NCBI RefSeq assembly: GCF_001870735.1
Contig: NZ_MORL01000003.1
Location: 434,001-498,000 of the forward strand
Reading direction: 5' to 3'
Source of the DNA: Arsenicibacter rosenii
GTDB taxonomy: Bacteria; Bacteroidota; Bacteroidia; Cytophagales; Spirosomataceae
DNA length: 64,000 nt
This document shows, piece after piece, positions 26,029 through 34,096 of this stretch. The position numbers and the translations under genes were made by a program. The notes under the pieces were generated by a model that did not search any database, was not told the DNA's origin, and saw only the letters and a program-made list of their open reading frames with translations. The stretch's first letter is position 1, and each line of letters starts with the position of its first letter.

Positions 26029-28767
26029 TCATTCCAGCATCAGCCGCCCGGAAAACACGCGGCTCCCGGTCCTGATCTGATACAAATATACGCCGGCAGA
26101 CAATGGTTCTCCCGAAAAATTCGTCCGGTTCCAATAGTATTCGTTTTTGCCAATGTGCAGCCCGGGGCTTAGCTGACTGACCAACCGGCCGGTCAGATCA
26201 GTGATCCGGATCAGCACAGCAGCAGGCGCTACTGACCCGCTGACTGTCAGCCGGAAACAGGTTTGCGGCCCGACGGGATTCGGTGCCACCTGCACCGACC
26301 AGCTCTCCGGCCCGGACAGCACGCGGAACTGCACCCGATAGGGCGTTGCCCGGTTACCGCTCAAATCGCGGGCATGCACCTCAAAGCGATAGGTACCGTC
26401 TGCCCAGGGCGTCTCAGGCCGATAGCTGAGGGTAAACACATGATCTGCCGAAACGGTCCATCGGGCATTGCGCAGCGAAAGCCGCCGGAACGGGCTGGCT
26501 GGCAGGGCCGGATCTGCCTGTAAATACAGCTGCAGGTTAGTGGTATCGGTACGTACCAGCCGGCGATCATCATCAATGACCTGTACGGTAATCTCAGGTT
26601 GCGGCGCGACCAGGTCGTCCGCTTCCGGGCGGCGGCCGTCGAACGCCACATCGAGTAACGGCGGCACCGGATCACGGGCCGTCTCCGGTTCGGGTTCAGG
26701 GTGGTCGAAGCGAAGAAGCCGGATGGCCGGATCCCCCTGCAAGAGGTATTGCTGGGCGTTGGCGCGGTCGAAAAACGAGTGGTTCCGCGCCAGATACCGG
26801 CGAATGGTTTCCAGATGCTGCCTGCCAACCGGCACAGCCGAAAAAACGCTGTCGGTCAGCACCTCATAAAACGTGGTTGAAAACAGGTTCAGGTATGCCG
26901 AAAAGCCATTATGGGTATGCGCCAGAAAGCCAATGCCGCCCCGATCCGGCGTCAGCACCCAATCCGTCCCGTAGGTTGGCTGACCGAAAAACACGTTCCC
27001 GGCCGCACAGCCATTGACCAGCAAAAACGGATACCGGCCCTGATTCTGATACCCCAGCCGGTCATCACTCACAAAGCCCAAATCGACATCGGCAACGTCC
27101 AGGCTCGAATGCCCGAACAGCGAAATCAGCCGGACACCACGGTTGACAGCATCGGCCACCGGCAACTGTTCTACCGGGGCGTCGGTTTGTTTGCTCATGG
27201 TCTGTACCGTAAGGCTCAGCGCCGACGAAGCCAGCATCGCCTCATAGGCCTCAACATATTGCCGGAACCGGAGCAGTTCCTCACGCGTCCGGCCGCCGCT
27301 CAGGTGCAGCACCCGCTTTTGCCAGCGGGCAGGCGGCTCCGCTTCATAGTCTTTTACTTTTTTGAGATATGCCGCCACCTGTTCCGGTCGGTCTGCGGGC
27401 AAGCGGCCAACCGGCATGGCATAGGCGGGCGTCTCCGTTTCCGATACATTAACCAGTTCTGTATCGGAGCCAGGCCAGCCCCCGTTCGGAATCAGGTCGG
27501 TCCGGGCCGCATTCGCCAGCTTCCGCACCCGCTGCGGATCAACCGACTGACCCATCAGGAACAGCATCGGTAAACGCCCGCCCGACGCCATGTACCGGAC
27601 AAACCGGCGGATGGCCAGCGGACTCCGTTCACCGAAATTAAACTGATCAAACACCTCACCGATGGCTATTGTCAGCGTATCATAACCGCCACCCGTTTTG
27701 GAAGCCCGATACGCAGCATACGACTCCACCGCATCGGCATGGCCGGTCGTTGGCGCACGCAGCATCGGATGGGTGATGATAAGGTAATTGGCCGATGCCG
27801 GATCGATTTGCCGGAAACGCACCGGCAGCAACGCCGAAACGAATTGTACGGGCAAGCTCACCGCCGGTTCCTGCCCGTAAAACACCCGCAGATAGGACAG
27901 CGATACTTCATCGCCGGTCTCTGTGACAACGAAGGCCGTTCGTAAAACAGGCTGGTCAGTTATATCGTCCGGCTGCAGCACTACCCGCAGCGTTGCGGTC
28001 ATATAGTCCCGCCAGGAAAGGTTGCCAACCAGGCTATCACCGATAAAGACCTGTACCCGATGCGTACCGGCTTTCCGGCCCGCAAACTGCCATTCGGCTT
28101 CTGCCGGTACGTCATCATGCCAAATTGCCTGTGACAGACGAACTGCCTGTTCTGCCCGCTTCCCGCCGCTCACTACCGGTCCGGTCCATCCCTCCCCTAC
28201 ATCGTAATGGCTCATCATAACGCCATTGTTGTAGCCTGCCCCCAATGGATAGATCATACCGGCGGGGTAGTCGGTGGTCAGTACAGTCCGGCTTTCGGCG
28301 CGGGTATAGGCGGGGGAAACGCGGAGCAAGCTTTCCCGTTTGCCGGAAAGCGTATCCAGCCGCCAGGTCAGAAAAAAGGCCGTTGTATCGGAATAGAGGC
28401 TGTAGAACGGATGCGGTTGGGCGCGGTGCGGGCGGTAAAGCGCGGAGTCGGGCAGACCGTCGTTTGCCTGTCCCGTAAATTCGATGTAGTCGTCCGGATC
28501 AAAGCGGTTATCGGTATCGCCTTCGATCCGGACCGGAATTTCCTGACCCCGCCAAAACAGCTGAAACTGTCGGGGCAAAAGCGTACTCACGGGCACACCT
28601 GCCTGTTGCAGGGTAGTAAACGAGATCCGGTAACGGCCCGAAGCCGCCACCGGAATTTTCAGGTACGTCTGTCGGGGATTAATCCACTCATTTCCGTACC
28701 GGATAGTCTGCCCGATCACCGGCTGAGCGGTCAGGCACAATAGATAGACAAAAAGCCACGTCCTCAT
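26029..28767 (-). CDS. PorU2-like C25 cysteine peptidase with type IX secretion tail
   Basis: The 912-residue protein starts with a signal peptide (MRTWLFVYLLCLTAQPVIG). An N-terminal beta region is followed by the gingipain-type C25 peptidase domain (about residues 310-690), with the catalytic His in SLFGHSSL and the catalytic Cys in FLLVNGCAAGNVF. An Ig-like region follows, and the last 80 residues form a Por secretion tail (VAPNPVGPQTCF, ITDLTGRLVSQL, SAGVYLYQIRTG). C25 proteins of this size include PorU and PorU2, which process type IX cargo at the cell surface; having its own sorting tail makes it cargo as well. No other type IX gene is present in the window. Confidence 0.85.
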   Translation of the reverse strand: MRTWLFVYLLCLTAQPVIGQTIRYGNEWINPRQTYLKIPVAASGRYRISFTTLQQAGVPVSTLLPRQFQLFWRGQEIPVRIEGDTDNRFDPDDYIEFTGQANDGLPDSALYRPHRAQPHPFYSLYSDTTAFFLTWRLDTLSGKRESLLRVSPAYTRAESRTVLTTDYPAGMIYPLGAGYNNGVMMSHYDVGEGWTGPVVSGGKRAEQAVRLSQAIWHDDVPAEAEWQFAGRKAGTHRVQVFIGDSLVGNLSWRDYMTATLRVVLQPDDITDQPVLRTAFVVTETGDEVSLSYLRVFYGQEPAVSLPVQFVSALLPVRFRQIDPASANYLIITHPMLRAPTTGHADAVESYAAYRASKTGGGYDTLTIAIGEVFDQFNFGERSPLAIRRFVRYMASGGRLPMLFLMGQSVDPQRVRKLANAARTDLIPNGGWPGSDTELVNVSETETPAYAMPVGRLPADRPEQVAAYLKKVKDYEAEPPARWQKRVLHLSGGRTREELLRFRQYVEAYEAMLASSALSLTVQTMSKQTDAPVEQLPVADAVNRGVRLISLFGHSSLDVADVDLGFVSDDRLGYQNQGRYPFLLVNGCAAGNVFFGQPTYGTDWVLTPDRGGIGFLAHTHNGFSAYLNLFSTTFYEVLTDSVFSAVPVGRQHLETIRRYLARNHSFFDRANAQQYLLQGDPAIRLLRFDHPEPEPETARDPVPPLLDVAFDGRRPEADDLVAPQPEITVQVIDDDRRLVRTDTTNLQLYLQADPALPASPFRRLSLRNARWTVSADHVFTLSYRPETPWADGTYRFEVHARDLSGNRATPYRVQFRVLSGPESWSVQVAPNPVGPQTCFRLTVSGSVAPAAVLIRITDLTGRLVSQLSPGLHIGKNEYYWNRTNFSGEPLSAGVYLYQIRTGSRVFSGRLMLE

Positions 28768-28855
28768 GATTCGTCAAAAACGGCGTCAGAAAGAGTTCCT
28801 TATCGCCGGAGAATCGTTGAGACGTGGCTTTGGCGCGGCGGGTGAATACCCCTCG

Positions 28856-28969
28856 CTAAAAATTATTCGACAGCCAGCCAACCAGTAACGCAAAGGCGGT
28901 AATAATCAGCAGGCCGACGACAAATTTCTTCAGAATACCGAATGACGGATCTTCCCGTTTTGCACTCAT
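28856..28969 (-). CDS. 37-residue single-pass membrane protein coupled to trmD
   Basis: A short open frame begins with ATG overlapping the trmD stop by four bases (ATGA at 28969-28966), a classic coupling arrangement. It encodes [16 protein letters not shown] followed by the hydrophobic [17 protein letters not shown] and ends SNNF. A basic cytoplasmic N-terminus and one helix suggest an inner-membrane small protein. I do not recognise a named family. The coupling and coding-like sequence support a real gene. Confidence 0.65.
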   Translation of the reverse strand: MSAKREDPSFGILKKFVVGLLIITAFALLVGWLSNNF

Positions 28970-29673
28970 GGCATTTTATCGTTTCCGGTTCCTAAATGAC
29001 GGTCCAGCAAATCAGGACGACGGGCACGCGTGCGGGCCAGGGCCTGTTCATACCGCCACTCATCAATTTTAGCTTCGTGGCCCGACAACAGAATATCGGG
29101 TATTTTCCAGCCTTCAAATTCGGCAGGACGCGTATAGACCGGCGGAGCCAGCAAATGATCCTGAAACGAATCGGTCAGCGCCGAGGTCTCGTCGTTCAGC
29201 ACGCCGGGCAACAACCGGATAATGGAATCCGACAAAACAGCAGCCGGTAGTTCGCCCCCGGACAATACAAAATCGCCGATGCTGATTTCCTTTGTGATGA
29301 AATGCTCGCGTACCCGCTCATCAACACCTTTGTAATGACCACACAAAATGATCAGGTTCTGCATCAGCGATAACTGATTCGACGTGCGTTGTTCCAGCCG
29401 CTCTCCATCGGGGGTCATGTAGATAATTTCGTCGTAGGTCCGTTCGGCCTGCAACGACCGGATGCAGCGTGCAATCGGTTCAATCTGCATCACCATGCCC
29501 GCGCCACCGCCGAACATATAGTCATCGACGCGGTGGTGTTTGTCGGTTGAGTAGTCGCGCAGGTCGTGCACCACCACCTCAACGTGTCCGGCCTGCTGCG
29601 CCCGCTGTAAGATGGAGTGGGCAAAGTAGCTGTCCAGCAACCGCGGCAGACAGGTAATGATGTCAATCCTCAT
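28966..29673 (-). CDS. trmD: tRNA (guanine-N1)-methyltransferase TrmD
   Basis: TrmD methylates G37 next to the anticodon, preventing +1 frameshifts. From the ATG at 29673 the product is 235 residues, [17 protein letters not shown], normal for the family. The trefoil-knot SPOUT segments are visible: [41 protein letters not shown] and [15 protein letters not shown]. The start overlaps the end of rimM by 11 bases. Other in-frame ATGs at 29676 and 29685 are less likely. Confidence 0.95.
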   Translation of the reverse strand: MRIDIITCLPRLLDSYFAHSILQRAQQAGHVEVVVHDLRDYSTDKHHRVDDYMFGGGAGMVMQIEPIARCIRSLQAERTYDEIIYMTPDGERLEQRTSNQLSLMQNLIILCGHYKGVDERVREHFITKEISIGDFVLSGGELPAAVLSDSIIRLLPGVLNDETSALTDSFQDHLLAPPVYTRPAEFEGWKIPDILLSGHEAKIDEWRYEQALARTRARRPDLLDRHLGTGNDKMP

Positions 29674-30247
29674 CATATGCCTCATCGCCGTCCGGCGCGT
29701 CTGTGTGGTCGGGTGCGTCAGAAAGGTATACGTCCAGCAAACCGTCGGGCAATGTGACGTTCAGCGTTTTGTTGGTACGGTCTACCGTATGAACGATATC
29801 ACTGTTAATCGGAATCAGCACCTCTTTTCCCTGATAGCTCATTTCGATCAGGTCCTGCGTATCCATGTTATAGACCGTGGTGACGGTGCCTAACTCGCCT
29901 TCATTGGAGTCAATGATCCGGAAATCAACGATTTCGTGGAAGTAAAAGCGCGTATTATCCTCAATTGGCTCAAGGTTGTCGAGCGGCAGATACAGATTGG
30001 CTTTAATCAGGCGGCTAGCCTGTTCAATGGTGTCAATACCTTCGATAGCCACAATGGCGCGGCTGCCCTTAACAATCGCAATCGACTCAATAAAATAGGG
30101 TAACAGATCACCTTTTACCTCGATCAGTACCGATTCCAGTTCTTCGTAAACGTTCGGATCGTCTACGTCCAGGAAGAAGACCAGCTCACCGTTGACGCCG
30201 TGTGTTTTGGTGATGTGGCCTAGCAAATAACAATCATCCTTTGTCAT
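29663..30247 (-). CDS. rimM: Ribosome maturation factor RimM
   Basis: RimM assists late assembly of the 30S ribosomal head and binds S19. The 194-residue protein has the N-terminal RimM barrel ([19 protein letters not shown]) and a C-terminal PRC-barrel domain ([19 protein letters not shown], then [18 protein letters not shown]), ending in an acidic tail rich in Asp. It lies between rpsP and trmD, the conserved bacterial order. Confidence 0.94.
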   Translation of the reverse strand: MTKDDCYLLGHITKTHGVNGELVFFLDVDDPNVYEELESVLIEVKGDLLPYFIESIAIVKGSRAIVAIEGIDTIEQASRLIKANLYLPLDNLEPIEDNTRFYFHEIVDFRIIDSNEGELGTVTTVYNMDTQDLIEMSYQGKEVLIPINSDIVHTVDRTNKTLNVTLPDGLLDVYLSDAPDHTDAPDGDEAYDED

Positions 30248-30316
30248 GTCCGGTTTTTAGTTGACGCATGCCGGCTGTTGCTTCGGAACGGCCGGTAGCT
30301 GGCAGATGATAAATAG

Positions 30317-30347
30317 AAAAAAAGCCTGCTCACAGGAACAGGCTTTT
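30317..30347 (-). terminator. Rho-independent terminator or attenuator after rpsP
   Basis: On the minus strand AAAAGCCTG pairs with CAGGCTTTT, followed by a run of T. It lies between the end of rpsP (30371) and the start of rimM (30247), so it probably reduces transcription of rimM-trmD relative to rpsP. Confidence 0.75.
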
Positions 30348-30370
30348 GTGATAACAGGGCAAGCCAGCGA

Positions 30371-30892
30371 TTATTCGGCTGACTCAGCTGATTCTTCAGT
30401 TGTTTCGCCTGCAGCAGCCGGAGCTTCTTCAACAACAACGTTTTTCTTAGCCAGAGCCGCTGCACGATCGGCGCTAACCTTACGCTCAGCGTCCAGACGC
30501 TCCTGACGGGCTTTGGCTTCGCTTTGTTGTTTTGACTCGGCAGCACCGGCAACCTGACCGTCTTTGCTCTGTTTCCAGGCGCTGAATTTCTCATCGGCCT
30601 GCTCCTGCGTGATAGCGCCTTTGTTAACGCCCACCTGCAGGTGTTTGCGCAACAATACACCTTCGTGCGACAGGATCGAACGGGCAGTGTCTGTTGGCTG
30701 AGCACCAACCATCAGCCAGTAAACGGCACGATCAGACTTTAATACTATTGTAGAGGGATCTGTATTCGGGTTGTATGTACCCAGTTTCTCCAGAAACTTA
30801 CCATCGCGACCTGCAGCTGAAGGTGCAACTACGATGTCATACATCGCTCTTTTCTTGCGTCCACGACGCGCTAAACGAATTTTAACAGCCAT
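30371..30892 (-). CDS. rpsP: 30S ribosomal protein S16 with C-terminal extension
   Basis: The ATG at 30892 gives 173 residues. Residues 1-80 are the S16 fold (MAVKIRLARRGRKKRAMYDI, FLEKLGTYNP). A long extension follows, about 90 residues, with a helical Lys/Ala/Gln region and an acidic end (VVVEEAPAAAGETTEESAE). Such tails are common in Bacteroidota S16 proteins. A TACCTTTG promoter box lies 52 bases upstream. Confidence 0.95.
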   Translation of the reverse strand: MAVKIRLARRGRKKRAMYDIVVAPSAAGRDGKFLEKLGTYNPNTDPSTIVLKSDRAVYWLMVGAQPTDTARSILSHEGVLLRKHLQVGVNKGAITQEQADEKFSAWKQSKDGQVAGAAESKQQSEAKARQERLDAERKVSADRAAALAKKNVVVEEAPAAAGETTEESAESAE

Positions 30893-30944
30893 TTTGCTTG
30901 TTGGTTTTTGCAGAGGAACCCGTCCTCCTCGTAAAACGTGGGCG

Positions 30945-30952
30945 CAAAGGTA
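30945..30952 (-). promoter_or_regulatory. -7 promoter box of rpsP
   Basis: The minus strand reads TACCTTTG, identical to the rnpB box, 52 bases upstream of the rpsP start. It directly follows the T-run of the terminator after rnpB. Confidence 0.6.
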
Positions 30953-30953
30953 C

Positions 30954-31019
30954 AAAAAAACAGCGTATGATGTACAGGTTCAGGCGTTTTATTTCCTTTT
31001 TTCTGTCCATCATACGCTG
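30954..31019 (-). terminator. Terminator of rnpB with a 12-bp stem
   Basis: CATCATACGCTG at 31008-31019 and CAGCGTATGATG at 30961-30972 are perfectly complementary, and the minus strand continues as a run of seven T. The loop contains GGTTCAGG on the plus strand (30977-30984), complementary to CCTGAACC at 31028-31035, which belongs to the rnpB 3' end. Confidence 0.75.
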
Positions 31020-31027
31020 CCAAAAAA

Positions 31028-31426
31028 CCTGAACCGCCGGCACGTATAAGCCGGGTTCTGTTTTCCGGTTTTCACCGGAACTCCTATCATTTATCTGGGA
31101 TGACCGTCACCGGCCACCTCGTTCGACCTACCCGCACCGGCATCATCCGGAAACCGGTGAACAGAGACGAGCAGCCCCTCGTCCGGTGCTTATTTGGTCT
31201 TTCAGCCCATAAGGTTTACCCTGCCCCGTCAGTCGCCTGCCGGGCGGTGGGCTCTTACTCCACCATTTCACCCTTACCCCTTGCGGGGCGGTATCATTTC
31301 TGTGGCACTGTCTGTCGACCGGTCGTTCCCAACCGGCCTCCTTCCCGTTAGGAAGTATGGTGCTCTGTGCTGCCCGGACTTTCCTCACCGGCAAGCCGGC
31401 GCGATAGGACCGCTCCGGCGGTCAGG
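31028..31426 (-). ncRNA. rnpB: RNase P RNA
   Basis: The catalytic RNA of RNase P trims tRNA 5' leaders. On the minus strand the universally conserved block GAGGAAAGTCCGGGC is at about 31371-31387, and the 3' portion ends with AACCCGGCTTAT (around 31047-31058). The 5' end CCTGACCGCCGG (31415-31426) pairs with CCGGCGGTTCAGG at the 3' end (31028-31040) to form helix P1, which defines the ends within a few bases. The length of about 399 nt fits an A-type bacterial RNA. A -7 box lies immediately upstream. Confidence 0.93.
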
Positions 31427-31431
31427 CCCCG

Positions 31432-31439
31432 CAAAGGTA
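31432..31439 (-). promoter_or_regulatory. -7 promoter box of rnpB
   Basis: The minus strand reads TACCTTTG, six bases before the inferred first base of helix P1. That spacing is right for a transcription start at the mature 5' end. Confidence 0.65.
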
Positions 31440-31466
31440 GGTCTTTCGGCTGCCACCGCCAAACCC

Positions 31467-32888
31467 CTACTGCAATCCGTCGACTTTAACATCAACCCGC
31501 CCTTTCGCATACACCACCGCCAGCAGCGCCGACGAGGTCAGATATACCTGGTCGGGCCGTATTTCGTCGATCTTGCCGTTCAGTACCACCCCTTTGGCAA
31601 TCTGGTTATTCTGTAACTTGAGTTGCAGTGTTTTCTGCATCTCGTCAATCTGAGATCCGACCGGAATCGTCAGGTTTTTTTCGAGTGTTTTGGCAAACGT
31701 CCCCTGCAGCAGCCAGCTGGCGGCCCGCTGCAACAAACTCTTTGTTTCCAGATCATAGACCAGTTCCTTCAGCGACACCGATTTTGTTGCCGGATCATAG
31801 TATGGCCGGCCGCGCAGGTAAATATCGCCCGTTACACTCCCCTTCAGCCCTGCCTTGATGATCAGGTTGTCGTTCTGGCCATAGAGATCAATATCGGTAA
31901 TGGTAATGGTGTAAGCGCCGTCTTTAAACGAAAACGACTTGCCGACAAACTCCTGACCCGCCAGTTTAGCTGCTTCTTCATAGCTCGCTTCACTGAGCAG
32001 TCCGATGCGGAAATCGTCTTTTACCTGCGGCACCACGACCAGATTTGGCAGCGCCACGGCCGGTTTTACGTCCGGTTTGGCCCCGACATTGGTCAGTGTA
32101 TAGCCTTCAATCCCGATGGTTGACCGGATAACGTTGTTGTCAAAGCGCAGCGGGGTAATCAGAATGCGCTTCGGCACCACCATCAGCCAGGTCCGGTATT
32201 GCTCCGAAATGAGGTACGGCTCCCGGATCAGGTTCCAGGCCTTCAGAACCTGTGACTTGAGATCAATCTGCTTCCGTACCTGCTGATCAAGCGTTTGGGT
32301 AACGGTGCCCAGATTCTTATCAATCATTTTACCAACCAGACTCGTCACCGGTACGTTAAATCCTGCCAGTTTGATGGTCGGTTTGGTAATCCAGTCATAG
32401 CCATCGGCTTTGGTTTGGGTCGAAACCGCCCAGTCGGGATCGATGGAAAACCGGGTCGAAAAGCGCAGATCCATCTCGAACTGCGTTTCCTGCGTCTGCA
32501 TAAAGCCCAATACCTTCACGCCCGCCTTCGCCCAGATTTTCAGCGGTACGGTGAAATGGAACAGGCTGTCGGCACCGCCCGTAGCCGTCACCAGAATAGG
32601 TTGCCGCTTCCAGACCTTGACCATGAAATTATCCTGATTGTTGTCCTCAAAGGTATTGTCTTCGTAAATCAGGCCATTGATCTGGGCATTGATCTGCCGC
32701 TCCACGTCCTTCATCGAAATAGAAACGGGTACGTTTACGGTCGACAGATATTTTTCGTCACGGACTTCCATAGCGGTTCGGGAGTAGGTTTCTTTCGGGG
32801 CTTTCGGGTCAAGCCTTGTGCCGGTCTTCGACTGGCAAGATACCAGAAAACCCAACAGCAGCACGATTGGGAGTAATACCCTGTACAT
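31467..32888 (-). CDS. DUF4403 family lipoprotein
   Basis: The 473-residue protein begins with a lipoprotein signal (LLGFLVSCQ, lipobox Cys near 18). The rest matches the DUF4403 pattern, a tandem of two tubular lipid-binding-like halves: STVNVPVSISMKDVERQIN opens the first, and GLLSEASYEEAAKLAG and SKIDEMQ-like elements lie in the second. The function is not established; a lipid or envelope transport role is a structural guess. It directly follows the Smr gene in orientation but with a repeat-containing 134-bp spacer. Confidence 0.8.
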   Translation of the reverse strand: MYRVLLPIVLLLGFLVSCQSKTGTRLDPKAPKETYSRTAMEVRDEKYLSTVNVPVSISMKDVERQINAQINGLIYEDNTFEDNNQDNFMVKVWKRQPILVTATGGADSLFHFTVPLKIWAKAGVKVLGFMQTQETQFEMDLRFSTRFSIDPDWAVSTQTKADGYDWITKPTIKLAGFNVPVTSLVGKMIDKNLGTVTQTLDQQVRKQIDLKSQVLKAWNLIREPYLISEQYRTWLMVVPKRILITPLRFDNNVIRSTIGIEGYTLTNVGAKPDVKPAVALPNLVVVPQVKDDFRIGLLSEASYEEAAKLAGQEFVGKSFSFKDGAYTITITDIDLYGQNDNLIIKAGLKGSVTGDIYLRGRPYYDPATKSVSLKELVYDLETKSLLQRAASWLLQGTFAKTLEKNLTIPVGSQIDEMQKTLQLKLQNNQIAKGVVLNGKIDEIRPDQVYLTSSALLAVVYAKGRVDVKVDGLQ

Positions 32889-32898
32889 GTTATTACGG

Positions 32899-32950
32899 TT
32901 TGGTTTTAACCACAGAGTTCACGGAGTATTGGCACGGAGAACACAGAGTT
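32899..32950. repeat. ACCACAGAG-type degenerate repeat
   Basis: The sequence AACCACAGAGTTCACGGAG, followed by CACGGAGAACACAGAG, is a degenerate tandem of CACGGAG and CACAGAG units. A related CTCCGTGGTTAATC sequence lies at about 6290-6303. This looks like a dispersed intergenic repeat. Confidence 0.45.
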
Positions 32951-32987
32951 TTATTAGTTAAAGCCTTAACTTGCTCGCCTCCATTTT

Positions 32988-33027
32988 CAATCACTCAATC
33001 ACTCAATCACTCAATCACTCAATCACT
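32988..33027. repeat. Five tandem copies of CAATCACT
   Basis: Five perfect 8-bp units run from 32988 to 33027 and overlap the last codons of the Smr gene; its stop codon (complement of 33023-33025) is inside the array. Similar single units occur at 2141-2215 and 23361-23390. Confidence 0.8.
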
Positions 33028-34015
33028 TGATGGCTACCTTCGTTGCGCCGTAGCCGAATTTCTGCTTCTGGGCGTCTTCGAAAAAGCGGACATGCGGATG
33101 ACGGCCCAGCCGCCGGTGAATTTCGGTCCGGAGGGTGCCGCTCCCCACACCATGGATAAACGTAATTTCGTTCATTCCGGTTGCAATGGCGTCTTCCAGC
33201 AACTTTTCAAAGGTGGTAAGCTGCAACTCCAGCAGTTCGGCGTTTGAGCGGTTGCCCTGCCCTTTCGGCAGTAACGCTTCAACGTGCAGGTCAACAACTG
33301 CCGACGGGCGCTCGAAGCTGACCGGAGCGGCTGTTTCGCCCTTCGGTTTCAGCATTTCGGCCTTCAGCTGTTCGGGTTTCACCGTCACCGGACGCGCCGT
33401 CTGCACGTTCTGCGGAGCCGTTTCCTTTTCATCGTCCAGCTGGTACAAATGCCCGGACTGATTCAGGACCGGCACCGTCGATTTGCTGGTATGGAACGTC
33501 TGTGCGCGGCACTTCACCCGTTTCACCAGCGGTGGGCGGAACGCATTCCGGCCCGCCCGCGACCAGATCACCTGCACCAGAAAGGTCGGCCAGTCATCAA
33601 ACGTTGAAAACGAGTACATTTCGTTTAGCTTCACCTGGGTTTTTCCGCGCAGAATGCCGTTGTGCAACCCGTTGACCATACTGCCCCGTTCTTCGGCAAC
33701 CGCAAACGGCAGGTCCCAATCGGTGTTATTGACCAGATGGAGCGCAAACTCGCGGTCGTTCTGGGCCACAAACGCCAGATACACCCCATTGTTCGACACA
33801 ATGTTTGAGGCCGTTACCTGTTTCTGCGGCGTAATGCCCGCCGGTTTCACGAGCCGCTCGGTTTCCATCGGTGAGACTACCACAATCTCCGACCGCATGA
33901 CCGGAATCCGGAACCCGTCTTCGATTTCTATTTCTACCTGATTGCCGGCCAGAAAACGGGTAATTACCCCCTGTTCTTTGGCCCGCAGCATCCGTATTTT
34001 ATCACCAATGTTCAT
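33023..34015 (-). CDS. DUF2027 and Smr domain protein
   Basis: The ATG at 34015 gives 330 residues. The N-terminal region (MNIGDKIRMLRAKEQGVITR, then EIEIEDGFRIPVM) and a following beta domain match the Bacteroidota DUF2027 arrangement. The last 85 residues are an Smr domain: VVDLHVEALLP, LQLTTFEKLLEDAI and EITFIHGVGSGTLRTEIHRRL, which carry the DLHxxx and HGxGxGxLR signatures. Smr domains are nucleases or nucleic-acid binders linked to MutS2 and ribosome rescue. Which role applies here is unclear. Confidence 0.85.
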   Translation of the reverse strand: MNIGDKIRMLRAKEQGVITRFLAGNQVEIEIEDGFRIPVMRSEIVVVSPMETERLVKPAGITPQKQVTASNIVSNNGVYLAFVAQNDREFALHLVNNTDWDLPFAVAEERGSMVNGLHNGILRGKTQVKLNEMYSFSTFDDWPTFLVQVIWSRAGRNAFRPPLVKRVKCRAQTFHTSKSTVPVLNQSGHLYQLDDEKETAPQNVQTARPVTVKPEQLKAEMLKPKGETAAPVSFERPSAVVDLHVEALLPKGQGNRSNAELLELQLTTFEKLLEDAIATGMNEITFIHGVGSGTLRTEIHRRLGRHPHVRFFEDAQKQKFGYGATKVAIK

Positions 34016-34096
34016 TGTCTTATCCGGTTTTGAGTGCACAAAATTATAGCCATTTAACTGATTTCCGGCCGTACGGTTTGTTTTGACCCATCCGGG

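Noticed and set aside
26911-27573. Long frames opposite the C25 peptidase, GH9 and other GC-rich genes
   Set aside because: They are antisense shadows of genes with clear domains and conserved motifs, in a composition that makes long antisense frames common. The same applies to 34346-35278, 38916-39650 and 12712-13275.
32988-33027. Tandem 8-bp units as a CRISPR array
   Set aside because: There are no spacers; units are directly adjacent and too short.
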